From Rickettsia hoogstraalii (lineage in GTDB: Bacteria; Pseudomonadota; Alphaproteobacteria; Rickettsiales; Rickettsiaceae), in the NCBI RefSeq assembly GCF_000825685.1, contig NZ_CCXM01000001.1, positions 1,077,828 to 1,141,827 of the forward strand: 64,000 nucleotides of DNA. The letters run 5' to 3'. Shown here piece by piece: positions 28,655 to 38,602 of this stretch. The notes beneath the pieces are model-generated. The model saw only the letters and a program-made list of their open reading frames with translations, had not been told where the DNA came from and made no database searches. Position 1 is the first letter of the stretch, and each line of letters begins with the position of its first letter. The position numbers were made by a program, and so were the translations under genes.

Positions 28655-30484
28655 CTACTTCGCAGCTCTTTTACGGTCGTTAGGGTCAAGTAGAGCTTTA
28701 CGCAAACGAATAGATTTCGGTGTTACTTCAACTCGCTCGTCATCCTGTATATAGCTGATTGCCTGCTCTAGAGTTAAAAGCATTGGCGGGGTTAGCCTTA
28801 TGGCTTCGTCTTTACCTGATGCTCTAACATTGCTTAGTTGCTTTGCTTTTAGCGGATTTACCTCTAAATCATTATCACGATTATGTTCGCCGATAATCAT
28901 GCCTCTATATACTTTATCGCTAGGGTTTATAAACATTTTTCCCCTTTCTTCTAGATTCCATAGAGCATATGCAACTGCTGCCCCGTCACCGTTAGAGATA
29001 AGTACGCCGTTGCGTCTTCCCTCGATAGCTCCTTTATAATCATCATATCCGTGGAAAATACGGTTCATAATCCCCGTGCCTCGTGTTTCGGTTAAAAACT
29101 GACTGTGATAGCCGATTAACCCTCTAGAAGGTCCGATAAACGTAACACGGCTTTTACCTCCGCCTGACGGTCTCATATCGGTCATTTCGGCTTTTCTAAG
29201 TGCTAAAGATTTTACGACTACTCCAACATAATCGTCATCAACGTCAACCTGAATTTCTTCCATAGGTTCTTGTTTATTACCTTTCTCATCGGTTTGGAAT
29301 AATACTTCAGGTCTGCTAATAGATAACTCAAACCCTTCACGACGCATAGTTTCGATTAAGATACCAAGCTGTAATTCTCCTCGTCCTGCAACTTGGAAAG
29401 CATTTTTTTCAGCTGCTTCGGTAACTTTTAGTGCAACGTTACTCTCAAGCTCACGCATTAACCTAGCTCCAATCAAGCTTGACGTAACTTTTGTCCCTTC
29501 ACTTCCTGCAAGCGGTGAGTCATTAACGCTAAAAGTCATGGATAAAGTTGGGGGGTCAATAGGTAGAGACGGTACAGCTTCGGTTACTTCAGGTGAACAA
29601 ATAGTATCGGCAACGTTAGCATTTTCAACGCCTGCTACGGCAATAATATCGCCGGCTGTAGCCTCATCTATAGCGATTCGCTCTAAGCCTATAAATGCTA
29701 ATATTTTAGTGATACGTCCGGTTTCAAGTACTTTATTCTCACGATTTAATACTTTTACGTTTTGATTGATTTTAACAGTGCCGCTTTGTACACGTCCCGT
29801 TAAAACTCTACCGAAGAAAGAATTATATTCTCTAGTAGTAACAAGCATAGAAAACGGTGCTTTATCGTCAGCTGCGGGTTTTGGTACATGTTTTACTATG
29901 AGATCAAACAGCGGTGCTAGATCCTCTGCTAAATTGTTTAAAGGATTAATTTTATCATCAAAGTTTAAAGATGCTCTGCCTGCTCTACCTGAGGCATAGA
30001 CTATAGGGAAATCAAGCTGATCGTTATTTGCCTCGAGTGCCACAAATAGCTCGAATACTTCGTCGATAACTTCTTTAATTCTTTGGTCGTCTCTATCGAT
30101 TTTATTAATAACAACGATAGGTTTTAAGCCGAGATTTAAAGCTTTAGAAAGTACGAATTTTGTTTGCGGCATTGGTCCTTCAGAAGCGTCGACAAGTAAC
30201 ACAACACCGTCAACCATGCTTAATATGCGTTCTACTTCACCGCCAAAATCAGCATGTCCAGGTGTATCAACGATATTAATACGGATATCGTTCCACATAA
30301 GAGCAGTGCATTTGGCTAGTATTGTTATTCCACGCTCACGCTCAAGGTCGTTAGAGTCCATAGCACGCTCGGCTACTGCTTGGTTAGCTCTAAATGTCCC
30401 GCTTTGTTTAAGCATATTATCAACAAGCGTAGTTTTCCCATGATCAACGTGGGCAATAATTGCTATATTACGAATAGATGTCAT
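28655..30484 (-). CDS. typA: Ribosome-associated GTPase TypA/BipA
   Basis: A translational GTPase that acts in ribosome assembly and stress. G motifs: [10 protein letters not shown] (G1), [14 protein letters not shown] (G3), NKIDRDD (G4), SGRAG (G5). Domains II, III and V follow, and the BipA-specific C-terminal region includes [19 protein letters not shown] and [15 protein letters not shown]. 609 aa, full length. A TATAAT on the minus strand at 30522-30527 may be its -10. Long antisense ORFs inside it are shadows. Confidence 0.96.
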   Translation of the reverse strand: MTSIRNIAIIAHVDHGKTTLVDNMLKQSGTFRANQAVAERAMDSNDLERERGITILAKCTALMWNDIRINIVDTPGHADFGGEVERILSMVDGVVLLVDASEGPMPQTKFVLSKALNLGLKPIVVINKIDRDDQRIKEVIDEVFELFVALEANNDQLDFPIVYASGRAGRASLNFDDKINPLNNLAEDLAPLFDLIVKHVPKPAADDKAPFSMLVTTREYNSFFGRVLTGRVQSGTVKINQNVKVLNRENKVLETGRITKILAFIGLERIAIDEATAGDIIAVAGVENANVADTICSPEVTEAVPSLPIDPPTLSMTFSVNDSPLAGSEGTKVTSSLIGARLMRELESNVALKVTEAAEKNAFQVAGRGELQLGILIETMRREGFELSISRPEVLFQTDEKGNKQEPMEEIQVDVDDDYVGVVVKSLALRKAEMTDMRPSGGGKSRVTFIGPSRGLIGYHSQFLTETRGTGIMNRIFHGYDDYKGAIEGRRNGVLISNGDGAAVAYALWNLEERGKMFINPSDKVYRGMIIGEHNRDNDLEVNPLKAKQLSNVRASGKDEAIRLTPPMLLTLEQAISYIQDDERVEVTPKSIRLRKALLDPNDRKRAAK

Positions 30485-30631
30485 CTTTAAAAATTCTCAC
30501 AAGTTTACAATAGTTTTCCGTATTATACACTAAAATACCAAAAATTGGAATAAAGTTCTTGAAAAAGAAATTGATTTAACTGCAGAATAAAAATTACTAA
30601 GAATTTTTAAACTTTAAAATAAGAGAAATTA

Positions 30632-31423
30632 ATGAACGATAATACAGCTTTATTTATATTTGATTTTGACGGAACTTTAGTTAAAGGACATTCGCATAAT
30701 TATATTGGAAAGTGGTTAGGAGGTCTTATAGCAGCTAATATACAAAATCGCTTTTTTAGTTCATATGACGAACGTGATAAAGAAAAAGCTAGGCTTGAGC
30801 AAAAATTTTCTATAGAGCTGATGGAGGTATTCCTAGATAGTAATAAATTAGGTTGGAAAAATGAAGAGCAATTAATATGTCTTTTTAAAAATATCATATC
30901 ATCCGGTCATAAAATAGCCATAGCATCGTTTAATGATTACCATCATGCCGTAAAATATGCATTAGAGCAATTATTAGACAAAGAAATAGTAAAAAATATA
31001 TATATAAAATCAGGTTTACCTTCTAATAATTTTCAAGAAATACAAAATTGTACTAAAAAAGAATATATAAGAGAAATAATTAATAATACCGGAGTAACTA
31101 ATAAAAAAAACGTATTTTTCATGGATGATGATATTAAACATGTTAATGCTGCAAAAGACTATGGTATTACAGCAGTTTTGGTTGAGAACAAAGGAAAAGA
31201 GCATATTCATCAAGCTTGTAATTTTTTATATAAATTTAATGAACAACATGAAATTTATGTTGATTTTAAAGATACTGATACTGAATTTTTTCTTAGCGAA
31301 AAAGATTTAAGAGAAACTATTCCATTTGACCCTTGTTCTGATGATTATTATTTGAATAGCGAGGAGTATACACCATGGGGAGAGGGAAATGTGCCAACGT
31401 TAGGTAACAGTTCAAGTTTTTAA
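30632..31423 (+). CDS. HAD-superfamily hydrolase-like protein
   Basis: A 263 aa protein starting FIFDFDGTLVKGHS, with the HAD nucleophile D11 and D13. IAIASF supplies the motif II Ser/Thr position, a Lys follows in LDKEIVKN, and NVFFMDDDIKHVNAA gives motif III/IV acids. The core ends near residue 205. The last 55 residues (DFKDTDTEFFLSEKD ... CSDDYYLNSEEYTPWGEG) are acidic and aromatic, with no family match. The substrate is unknown. It has no signal peptide; secretion as an effector is possible but not shown. Confidence 0.75.
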   Translation: MNDNTALFIFDFDGTLVKGHSHNYIGKWLGGLIAANIQNRFFSSYDERDKEKARLEQKFSIELMEVFLDSNKLGWKNEEQLICLFKNIISSGHKIAIASFNDYHHAVKYALEQLLDKEIVKNIYIKSGLPSNNFQEIQNCTKKEYIREIINNTGVTNKKNVFFMDDDIKHVNAAKDYGITAVLVENKGKEHIHQACNFLYKFNEQHEIYVDFKDTDTEFFLSEKDLRETIPFDPCSDDYYLNSEEYTPWGEGNVPTLGNSSSF

Positions 31424-31468
31424 TGATAGACAAATCACCTGATGTTATTTATTCTTGGATTAATAGGG

Positions 31469-31554
31469 TGTCATTGCGAGCGACTAATAAAGAGCTTGGC
31501 AATCTCAGGCAAAATTCCTGAGATTGCCGAGTCGCTTCGCTCCTCGCAATGACG
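31469..31554. repeat. Palindromic repeat, family A (copy 11)
   Basis: TGTCATTGCGAGCGAC to CTCCTCGCAATGACG, with AATCTCAGG/CCTGAGATT tip. It is followed by a fragment (GGCATCCACGCAACAATGCC, then CTCGCAATGACG), the remains of a second repeat and a family B end. Confidence 0.88.
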
Positions 31555-31629
31555 GGGTGGCATCCACGCAACAATGCCTACTCGCAATGACGAAGATAAC
31601 CGACACCGTTTAATCTAAAAGGACCAAAG

Positions 31630-32184
31630 ATGATATACCGAATATTATGTTTATGTATATTCATAATAAATTTCTCAGTAATAGCAAAAGCAGAAAGTGC
31701 ACCGATTAAAGAAGATAATTTCAAAGTTAGAGTAGCTGTTGCTGATGTACAATCTATATTAGAAGGTTCGATTGCTATAAAAGATTTGCGTAATAAAATC
31801 GAAAAGCTTAACCATAGAATCCAAGAGGATATTGCTGCAAAAGAAGCAGAATTTAAACCGCTGGAAGAGAAATTGCTAAATGAGCGTTCTAATTTAAGTG
31901 AAACCGAATTTGAGCATAAAGTAAACGAATTTAATGCAAAAGTTAGCCACGTTAGAAAAGAAATTCAGATTAAGAAAACAAAGCTTGAACAAGCACACGC
32001 TGAGGCTATGAGTAGAGTCCATGAAACAACTATTACAATAATTAGTGAACTTGCCGAGAAATATAACCTTAATTTGGTAATTCCAAGTGCTCAAGTCTTA
32101 TATGCCAAAAATAATTTGAATATAACTTCCGAAGTGACTTTTATGTTGAATGAGAGATTAAAAGAAGTAACGATTAACTATTAA
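31630..32184 (+). CDS. OmpH/Skp-family periplasmic chaperone
   Basis: A 184 aa protein with a signal peptide (hydrophobic core [15 protein letters not shown], cleavage about AKA/ES). The mature part has the OmpH layout: [14 protein letters not shown], a long charged coiled coil (about 60-150: [20 protein letters not shown] ... [13 protein letters not shown]), and the return strand [13 protein letters not shown]. It should escort outer-membrane proteins to BAM. It is not beside bamA here. Confidence 0.88.
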   Translation: MIYRILCLCIFIINFSVIAKAESAPIKEDNFKVRVAVADVQSILEGSIAIKDLRNKIEKLNHRIQEDIAAKEAEFKPLEEKLLNERSNLSETEFEHKVNEFNAKVSHVRKEIQIKKTKLEQAHAEAMSRVHETTITIISELAEKYNLNLVIPSAQVLYAKNNLNITSEVTFMLNERLKEVTINY

Positions 32185-32208
32185 TTGTGTTGTATGGTTT
32201 AGTTTTAA

Positions 32209-32302
32209 CGTCATTGCGAGGAGATGTGTAGCATCGACGAAGCAATCTCAGGAGTATTATTTCATGAGATTGCCACGCTCCTTGCAGTCGCTCGCAATGA
32301 CG
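32209..32302. repeat. Palindromic repeat, family A (copy 12)
   Basis: CGTCATTGCGAGGAGATGTG to CGCTCGCAATGACG, tip AATCTCAGGAG/CATGAGATT. It lies between the OmpH-like gene and icd. Confidence 0.9.
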
Positions 32303-32333
32303 ATTTGGTATTTATTTAACAAGAGTATTTAAT

Positions 32334-33785
32334 ATGGCAGAATTTACACCGATTACAATTGCATACGGGGACGGTATAGGTCCTGAAATAATGGAGGCAG
32401 TGCTGTATATATTACGTAAAGCTGAGGCTCGTATTCGTTTAGAAACCATTGAAGTAGGTGAAAAGCTTTACAAGAAGCATTATACTTCAGGCATAAGCGA
32501 GGAAAGTTGGGAATCAATACAACGTACCGGTATTATACTTAAAGCCCCGATTACTACCCCGCAAGGGGGAGGATATAAAAGTTTAAACGTCACGATTCGT
32601 AAAACATTACAGCTTTTTGCTAATATTCGTCCTTCTGTTTCGTTTCATCCTTTTACTAGAACTCTGCATCCAAATTTGAACCTAACTATTATACGTGAGA
32701 ATGAGGAAGATTTATACGCAGGTATAGAATACCGACAAACGCATAATATGTATGAATCAATGAAGTTGATAAGTCATACTGGTTGTGAAAAAATTATTAG
32801 ATATGCTTTTGAATATGCAGTAAAAAATAACCGTAAAAAAGTCACGTGCTTAAGCAAAGATAATATTATGAAATTTTCCGATGGGGTTTTTCATAAAGTA
32901 TTTAATGAGATTGCAAAAGAATATCCGCAAATTAATAACGAGCATTATATTATCGATATCGGAACTGCAAGGCTTGCTACCAAACCGGAAATATTTGATG
33001 TTATCGTAACTTCTAATTTATACGGTGATATCATATCCGACGTAGCTGCTGAAATTTCAGGCTCGGTAGGGCTTGCAGGTTCTGCAAATATTGGGCAGCA
33101 TTATGCGATGTTTGAAGCAGTACATGGAAGTGCTCCCGATATTGCCGGTAAAGATATTGCAAATCCGTCAGGGCTGTTAAATGCTGCTATAATGATGCTA
33201 GTACATATAGGGCAGGGTGATATTGCTAGTTTAATCGAAAATGCTTGGAAAAAAACTATAGAGGATGGAATTCACACGACGGATATATATAACGAGCAGA
33301 GTTCTAGTAAAAAAGTCGGTACAAAAGAATTTGCTGAAGAAGTAACGAAAAGATTAGGACAGATACCGACAAAGCTACCTAAAGCAGATTATCCGTTGAT
33401 TGCCGAGAAACAAGAAAGTAATATAGATTATAAAATTAATACTAACGAAGTTAAGAAATTGGTCGGTACGGATATATTTGTGAATATGAATGTATCTTCC
33501 GCTCACGATATAGTAGATAAAATTAATAAGCTTGATCTTGGTAATGTTGAGTTAAAAACAATCTCGTCAAAAGGGCTAAAATTATGGCCTCGTGATACAA
33601 GGTTTGAAACTGTTTCCGATCATTGGTGTTGTCGTTTTATGAATAAAGACGGCACGGAAATAAAGCATTTAGATATAGCAAGGTTGCTTGAAGCTTTAGG
33701 CAAAGCAAATATTGATTTTATCAAAGTAGAGAATTTATTTGAGTTTGATGGTGTGGCAGGGTATAGCTTGGCCCAGGGGGAATAG
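32334..33785 (+). CDS. icd: Isocitrate dehydrogenase, extended form
   Basis: It oxidises isocitrate to 2-oxoglutarate in the TCA cycle, which Rickettsia runs on imported host metabolites. The core (1-335) has ITIAYGDGIGPEI, the substrate loop SLNVTIRKTLQLFANIRP, IIRENEEDLYAGIEY, DVIVTSNLYGDIISD and AVHGSAPDIAGK. Residues 370-483 are an added C-terminal domain (VKKLVGTDIFVNM ... RFETVSDHWCCRFM), found in Thermus-type and rickettsial enzymes. 483 aa. Confidence 0.94.
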   Translation: MAEFTPITIAYGDGIGPEIMEAVLYILRKAEARIRLETIEVGEKLYKKHYTSGISEESWESIQRTGIILKAPITTPQGGGYKSLNVTIRKTLQLFANIRPSVSFHPFTRTLHPNLNLTIIRENEEDLYAGIEYRQTHNMYESMKLISHTGCEKIIRYAFEYAVKNNRKKVTCLSKDNIMKFSDGVFHKVFNEIAKEYPQINNEHYIIDIGTARLATKPEIFDVIVTSNLYGDIISDVAAEISGSVGLAGSANIGQHYAMFEAVHGSAPDIAGKDIANPSGLLNAAIMMLVHIGQGDIASLIENAWKKTIEDGIHTTDIYNEQSSSKKVGTKEFAEEVTKRLGQIPTKLPKADYPLIAEKQESNIDYKINTNEVKKLVGTDIFVNMNVSSAHDIVDKINKLDLGNVELKTISSKGLKLWPRDTRFETVSDHWCCRFMNKDGTEIKHLDIARLLEALGKANIDFIKVENLFEFDGVAGYSLAQGE

Positions 33786-33796
33786 GTATACAAAAC

Positions 33797-33892
33797 CGTC
33801 ATTGCGAGGAGATGCATAGCATCGACGAAGCAATCTCATGAAGTGTAAGAAACTCCTGAGATTGCCACGTCGCTACGCTCCTCGCAATGACG
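33797..33892. repeat. Palindromic repeat, family A (copy 13)
   Basis: CGTCATTGCGAGGAGATGCA to CTCCTCGCAATGACG, between icd and mnhG. An ORF extension of mnhG into it (from 33838) is an artefact. Confidence 0.9.
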
Positions 33893-33909
33893 AAAAAAGG
33901 ATAAAAACA

Positions 33910-34224
33910 ATGACACTATATTATATCGGAATTTTATTAGTAATTATTGGATTATTTGCTGTATTTTCAGGGATAATCGGTTTTTTTAGATTTCCTGATT
34001 TTTATACTAAATTACATGTAGCAAGTGTTATTGAGAGTTTTGGAGTGCCTGTTTGCTTAATAGGTTTTGCGTGCATTGAAGCAGATATTGTTAACTCCGG
34101 TAAATTAATTTTAGCGGCTTTATTGATTTTCCTACTAAATCCAGTAGCAACCCATGCACTCGGTAAAGCCTCGTTATTTATGAAAATTCGAGCTACCGTC
34201 ATTGCGAGGAAAATTACGAAGTAA
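33910..34224 (+). CDS. mnhG: Na+/H+ antiporter subunit G (MnhG/MrpG-like)
   Basis: A small subunit of the multi-protein Mrp/Mnh cation-proton antiporter. About 104 aa with three membrane helices and the signature FFRFPDFYTKLHVASVIESFGVPVCLIG; NPVATHALGKAS ends the conserved part. The start is ATG at 33910 (MTLYYIGILL). The last ten residues (ATVIARKITK) are translated from the left arm of the family A repeat that follows. The next gene is an MnhB-type subunit, so the two form a reduced operon. Confidence 0.88.
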   Translation: MTLYYIGILLVIIGLFAVFSGIIGFFRFPDFYTKLHVASVIESFGVPVCLIGFACIEADIVNSGKLILAALLIFLLNPVATHALGKASLFMKIRATVIARKITK

Positions 34225-34294
34225 TTTGACGAAGCAATCTCAGGCTGCTTGATAAGATTGCCACGTCGAAACTACGTTTCTCCTCGCAATGACG
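34197..34294. repeat. Palindromic repeat, family A (copy 14), overlapping the end of mnhG
   Basis: CGTCATTGCGAGGAAAATTACG to CTCCTCGCAATGACG. Its left arm encodes the mnhG C-terminus and stop; its right arm contains an ATG (34289) in frame with the next gene that is probably not the real start. Confidence 0.9.
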
Positions 34295-34312
34295 TTAAAT
34301 TTTAATAACCAT

Positions 34313-35359
34313 ATGGCAGTAAAAACAGCTTTAAATTTTGATCTCGGCAATTACCTACTTAACTTAATTGCTTTTTTATTGATTTTAATCTCAATAAAAA
34401 TAATTTTTGCTAAAGATTTACTAAATGCAGTTATTGCTGCGTCAATATTTAGCTTATTAATCGGTGTATCTTATCTTATTATGGATGCTCCTGATGTCGC
34501 AATGACTGAGGCAGCACTTGGAGCTTGCTTATCAACATGCGTATATTTGAATTTGTTACGTAAATTACCTCCTGATTTAAAGAATATTGAGAGAACTAAT
34601 ATTATTCTCGCAAGTTTAATATGTTTATTGTTTGTAGTAACTCTTGCTTATATGGGGTTAGAATTACCGAATTACGGTGATGATAATGCTCCTATTCATA
34701 TGCATTCAAGTAAATATTATCTCGAAAATACCTCTAGAGATATAGGTGTACCTTCTTTTGTTGCGGCTATTCTTGCAAGTTATCGTGGATATGATACTTT
34801 AGGTGAAACTAGCGTAATTTTAATTGCAGGAATTGCCGTGCTGTTAGTATTTTCAAAGAAACTTGAGAAAGTGGAAGTGGATTCCCGCTTTCGCGGAAAT
34901 GACATAAATAATATGAATGACACTGTACTTAAAGCGTACCCAATAATAAAATATATCACTAGTTTTATAATACCTTATATAATTTTATATAGTATATATA
35001 TTCAGCTTAACGGTGAGTCTTCGCCGGGTGGTGGGTTTCAAGCAGGGGTTATATTTGCATCTAGCCTTATTGCTTATGATTTAGTTTACGGTAATCGAAA
35101 ATTAAGCAGATATTTTCCTCCTAACGTGCTAATTTGTATTGCTGTTTTAGGTGTAGCAATATATGCAATTGTAGGAACAATATCGCTATTTTTTAACGAT
35201 AATTATTTAAATTATTATTCACTAACAAATTTTATCAATGATAAGCTACTTGCTCAGCATATCGCTATAGTTATTGTTGAAATTGGTATAGGTTTAACTG
35301 TCGCAGCTATTATGTATTTAATTTACAACGTATTTAACTGTATACTCGATGAACTTTAA
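34313..35359 (+). CDS. Mnh antiporter subunit: DUF4040-type domain fused to MnhB domain
   Basis: About 348 aa, ten or so membrane helices. Residues 20-105 match the MnhA C-terminal/DUF4040 hydrogenase-subunit-like domain (SYLIMDAPDVAMTEAALGACLST); residues 215-345 are an MnhB domain (LNGESSPGGGFQAGVIFASSLIAYDLVYG). Between them, after VEV, lies DSRFRGNDINNMND, encoded by a family C repeat fragment at 34878-34905. The C-terminal CILDEL is encoded by the family D repeat. The start is ATG at 34313 rather than the ATG in the repeat at 34289. Subunits A, C, D, E and F are not in the window. Confidence 0.8.
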   Translation: MAVKTALNFDLGNYLLNLIAFLLILISIKIIFAKDLLNAVIAASIFSLLIGVSYLIMDAPDVAMTEAALGACLSTCVYLNLLRKLPPDLKNIERTNIILASLICLLFVVTLAYMGLELPNYGDDNAPIHMHSSKYYLENTSRDIGVPSFVAAILASYRGYDTLGETSVILIAGIAVLLVFSKKLEKVEVDSRFRGNDINNMNDTVLKAYPIIKYITSFIIPYIILYSIYIQLNGESSPGGGFQAGVIFASSLIAYDLVYGNRKLSRYFPPNVLICIAVLGVAIYAIVGTISLFFNDNYLNYYSLTNFINDKLLAQHIAIVIVEIGIGLTVAAIMYLIYNVFNCILDEL

Positions 35360-35465
35360 AAATTGGCTACGTCGTTTTATAAGCTCAATGATGCTCACGT
35401 ATTAGTATATACGCTCCGCTCATTGACTTATAAACTCCTTGCTCTTTTTAAAGTTGATCTTCGTC
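35341..35465. repeat. Palindromic repeat, family D (copy 2)
   Basis: TATACTCGATGAACTTTAAAAATTGGCTACGTCG at left, TTTTTAAAGTTGATCTTCGT at right. The stop codon of the MnhB-like gene lies in its left arm. It matches 17613-17737. Confidence 0.8.
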
Positions 35466-35485
35466 TACTAAATAGAGAGTAGAAT

Positions 35486-36124
35486 ATGTTTTTATTAATT
35501 AAGCATGAATTTATAGTGCAGAATCGTATTAATAATATAATTAAATATATAGTTATATTTTTTTTATTTTGCATAATTAGTACTGTTTTAATTAACAGTG
35601 AAAGGGATATTAACAAATTCGGTTTAATTTTTTCGGTAATTTGTTTATTAATTTCATTAATCGGCTTTTCTGCGGTTATATTTAAATCTGATTTGGAAGA
35701 CGGAAGCTTAGAGTTATTATTATCAATTGTTAGTTATGAAAAAATTATATTAGCTAAATTTTTTGCTATATTTATCAGTAGTACGGTAGGGCTGGTTTTT
35801 GTTTTACCCATTATTTATGTTTTTTTTGATCAAACTTTGCTTGAGATAATATTTTTCTTTATTAGCGTATGGATGATGTTAGTTTTATCAAGTAGTTTAG
35901 TAGTTTTATCCGGTAGCGTGCAATGTTATTTTAAGAAGAATGCTAACTTTGTCGGTACGTTTATCATGCCGTTATTAATTCCGAATATTATAATGACGGG
36001 CTTAATATTACAAGATAATAACTTACAATTAATTTTTATTATGATAGGAATTAATTTAGTATTTTTACCGATTTCATTCTTCTTGAGTTCCTATTTAATT
36101 AAAAATATTTATAATATTACGTGA
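35486..36124 (+). CDS. ccmB: Haem exporter protein B
   Basis: A permease subunit of the CcmAB transporter in system I cytochrome c maturation. 212 aa with six membrane helices. Matching blocks are FLLIKHEFIVQNR, SDLEDGSLELLL (the amphipathic loop that contacts CcmA) and LPLLIPNIIMTGLIL-like MPLLIPNIIMTGLIL. The neighbouring bc1 genes encode cytochrome c1, a client of the system. The rest of the ccm genes are elsewhere. Confidence 0.88.
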   Translation: MFLLIKHEFIVQNRINNIIKYIVIFFLFCIISTVLINSERDINKFGLIFSVICLLISLIGFSAVIFKSDLEDGSLELLLSIVSYEKIILAKFFAIFISSTVGLVFVLPIIYVFFDQTLLEIIFFFISVWMMLVLSSSLVVLSGSVQCYFKKNANFVGTFIMPLLIPNIIMTGLILQDNNLQLIFIMIGINLVFLPISFFLSSYLIKNIYNIT

Positions 36125-36200
36125 TTTTGCTTTATTTTTACTAATGTAGTGATATAAAATAAAGATGAATATTATTAATAAATTTTTTTGAGAAAAATAT

Positions 36201-36659
36201 ATGTGGCAGGCTTTACGAAGGTTAATTGCAGCAAATCCTATGGGATTTTTTCTGTGGTCTATTATCACTAAATGGTATTTAATTATAGCAGTTGCTTCCT
36301 TAATTACTTTATATTATACAGTATTGGGCTTAAAAAAAATTGGGTTTATAGATTATTTTACTGAAACTACAGTCGAGATATTAGATACAACTAAAGCAGT
36401 TGCTCAAAATTGTACTACAAAACTCGGTCCTAATTGGAATCATTTAGTTAGTTTTTGGAATTGCCTAAGTAATTCTGGAGAATATAAGCATGAAGAAGGG
36501 ACAGGGGCAAAAGTGTTAGAAGATGAAATAAATAAGCTTACGCCAAAACAAGCAGATAGTGCTGCAGACGCTGAACCTCCTATAATAAACCCTTATGAAG
36601 AACTAGAAAATCCAAATAATCTTAATAATACCCCAAGCGGTAGTAATAATAATCGTTAA
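36201..36659 (+). CDS. DUF2670-like rickettsial membrane protein
   Basis: A 152 aa protein with one transmembrane segment (about 24-46) and a disordered C-terminus rich in Asn, Pro and Glu (EELENPNNLNNTPSGSNNNR). I recall this pattern from the Rickettsia-only DUF2670 family; this assignment is from memory. Its job is unknown. It lies 21 bases upstream of petA and may be the first gene of that operon. Confidence 0.6.
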   Translation: MWQALRRLIAANPMGFFLWSIITKWYLIIAVASLITLYYTVLGLKKIGFIDYFTETTVEILDTTKAVAQNCTTKLGPNWNHLVSFWNCLSNSGEYKHEEGTGAKVLEDEINKLTPKQADSAADAEPPIINPYEELENPNNLNNTPSGSNNNR

Positions 36660-36680
36660 TTTATGTCACTTTAATATTAT

Positions 36681-37214
36681 ATGTCGGATACTGAAGATAA
36701 TAAAAACAAACAAACTACACGTCGTGATTTTATGGTTCTAACGGCTAGTAGTGTTGCAGCGGTCGGGGCAGCATGTACTCTTTGGCCTCTCATTGATTCT
36801 TTAAACCCTTCTGCAGACGTGCTTGCTTTATCATCAATTGAGGTTGATCTATCAAATATTGCGGTAGGGCAAACAGTTACGGTTAAATGGCAAGGTAAAC
36901 CGGTTTTTATCACGAACCGTACTCCTGATAAAATAGCTGAAGCAAGAGCCGTAAAGATGTCGGAGCTTATTGATCCTGAGACTGATGAAGCACGTGTGAA
37001 AGCAGGGCATGATAATTGGCTTGTAACAATCGGGATTTGCACGCATTTAGGTTGTGTGCCGCTTGCTAATCAAGGTGAGTATGATGGATGGTTCTGCCCG
37101 TGTCATGGTTCACAATATGATTCTTCAGGTAGGGTTAGAAGAGGTCCTGCTCCTTTAAATTTAGCAGTGCCGCCTTATACCTTTATTAGCGACAAAAAAA
37201 TTAGAATCGGGTAG
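36681..37214 (+). CDS. petA: Ubiquinol-cytochrome c reductase, Rieske iron-sulfur subunit
   Basis: It passes electrons from ubiquinol to cytochrome c1. 177 aa. The N-terminus carries a twin-arginine motif ([12 protein letters not shown]) before the membrane anchor. The 2Fe-2S ligands are in CTHLGC and CPCHGS, with [10 protein letters not shown] after them. It is followed by petB at eight bases; a repeat and a GIY-YIG remnant separate petB from petC. Confidence 0.96.
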   Translation: MSDTEDNKNKQTTRRDFMVLTASSVAAVGAACTLWPLIDSLNPSADVLALSSIEVDLSNIAVGQTVTVKWQGKPVFITNRTPDKIAEARAVKMSELIDPETDEARVKAGHDNWLVTIGICTHLGCVPLANQGEYDGWFCPCHGSQYDSSGRVRRGPAPLNLAVPPYTFISDKKIRIG

Positions 37215-37222
37215 TTTTATTT

Positions 37223-38419
37223 ATGAATGAAGATATTACCCCTAAAAAGCCTAATGCTATTGTTGAGTGGATAGATTATCGTCTACCAATTTTCTCTTTC
37301 CTAAAGCATTTTAGTCATTATCAAACTCCAAAAAATCTTAGCTATTTGTGGAATTTAGGCTCTATTGCCGGTATTGCACTAGTAATTCAGATAATTACCG
37401 GTGTGGTGCTTGCTATGCACTATACGCCGCATGTTGATCATGCTTTCGATAGTGTTGAGAGAATCATGCGTAATGTTAATTACGGCTGGTTACTGCGTTA
37501 TACTCATGCGGTAGGTGCATCGATGTTTTTTGCTGCTGTATACTTACACATAGCAAGAGGTTTGTATTACGGCTCTTATAAAGCTCCTAGGGAACTGCTT
37601 TGGCATATCGGTATTATCATTTTTCTAACCATGATGGCTACTGCCTTTATGGGTTACGTGCTTCCTTGGGGACAGATGAGCTACTGGGGTGCTACGGTAA
37701 TTACTAATTTATTCTCGGCTATTCCACTAATAGGAGAATCCATAGTTACTTGGCTTTGGGGTGGTTTTTCTGTTGATAACCCGACATTAAATAGATTCTT
37801 TTCACTGCATTATTTATTGCCGTTTATTATTGTTGCTCTTGTGATGCTGCATTTAGTAGCCTTACATCAGCATGGTTCAAATAATCCGAAAGGTATCGAC
37901 GTTAAAAGCCCTAAAGATACTATTCCTTTCCACCCTTATTATACCGTAAAGGATTTTGTCGGTTTCGGAGTTTATTTCATAATATTCGCTTATTTTATTT
38001 TTTACGAACCTAATTATTTAGGACATCCCGATAATTACGTTCCGGCAAATCCTTTAGTTACGCCTGCTCATATCGTACCTGAATGGTATTTTCTACCGTT
38101 TTATGCGATCCTTAGAGCCGTACCGTCTAAGCTCGGTGGAGTGTTATTAATGTTCGGAAGTATATTCGTGTTATTCTTACTACCGTGGCTTGATACTTCA
38201 AAAGTCAGAAGTAGCAATTGTAGACCGATATATAGAATTGCTTTTTGGATATTTATGGCAGATTGTTTACTGCTTGGTTATTTAGGCGGGCAGCCGGCAG
38301 AAGAGCCGTATATTACAATTAGCCGCTTTGCTGCATGCTACTACTTCTTCCATTTTCTAGTAGCTCTACCGCTGATAGGTAAATATGAGAAGCCACTGCC
38401 GCTACCGGAGGAGTTGTAG
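37223..38419 (+). CDS. petB: Cytochrome b of the bc1 complex
   Basis: A 398 aa protein with eight membrane helices. Haem ligands are in [18 protein letters not shown] and [20 protein letters not shown]; the Qo-site PEWY motif is in [17 protein letters not shown]. The stretch [19 protein letters not shown] is near identical across bc1 complexes. It is full length, unlike cyanobacterial split forms. Confidence 0.97.
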   Translation: MNEDITPKKPNAIVEWIDYRLPIFSFLKHFSHYQTPKNLSYLWNLGSIAGIALVIQIITGVVLAMHYTPHVDHAFDSVERIMRNVNYGWLLRYTHAVGASMFFAAVYLHIARGLYYGSYKAPRELLWHIGIIIFLTMMATAFMGYVLPWGQMSYWGATVITNLFSAIPLIGESIVTWLWGGFSVDNPTLNRFFSLHYLLPFIIVALVMLHLVALHQHGSNNPKGIDVKSPKDTIPFHPYYTVKDFVGFGVYFIIFAYFIFYEPNYLGHPDNYVPANPLVTPAHIVPEWYFLPFYAILRAVPSKLGGVLLMFGSIFVLFLLPWLDTSKVRSSNCRPIYRIAFWIFMADCLLLGYLGGQPAEEPYITISRFAACYYFFHFLVALPLIGKYEKPLPLPEEL

Positions 38420-38472
38420 AATCGTTATTGTAAGCAGGTAGTTCTATGTCATTCCTGCGTGGATACTTGGGG

Positions 38473-38564
38473 CGTCATTGCGAGGAAATTGCATAGCAAT
38501 TGACGAAGCAATCTCAGGCAAGATTCCTGAGATTGTTTCTTCAAACTACTTGATTAGCAATGAC
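38473..38564. repeat. Palindromic repeat, family A (copy 15), worn right arm
   Basis: CGTCATTGCGAGGAAATTGC at left; the right end reads TTAGCAATGAC, with two differences from the usual CTCGCAATGAC. It is preceded by GTCATTCCTGCGTGGATACTTGG. Confidence 0.8.
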
Positions 38565-38602
38565 ATTTTTTTTTTATTATACAAACTTGTGAAGCAAACC
38601 AT

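Noticed and set aside
28800..30443. Several 75-80 codon plus-strand ORFs
   Set aside because: They are shadows antisense to typA, which is complete and well conserved.
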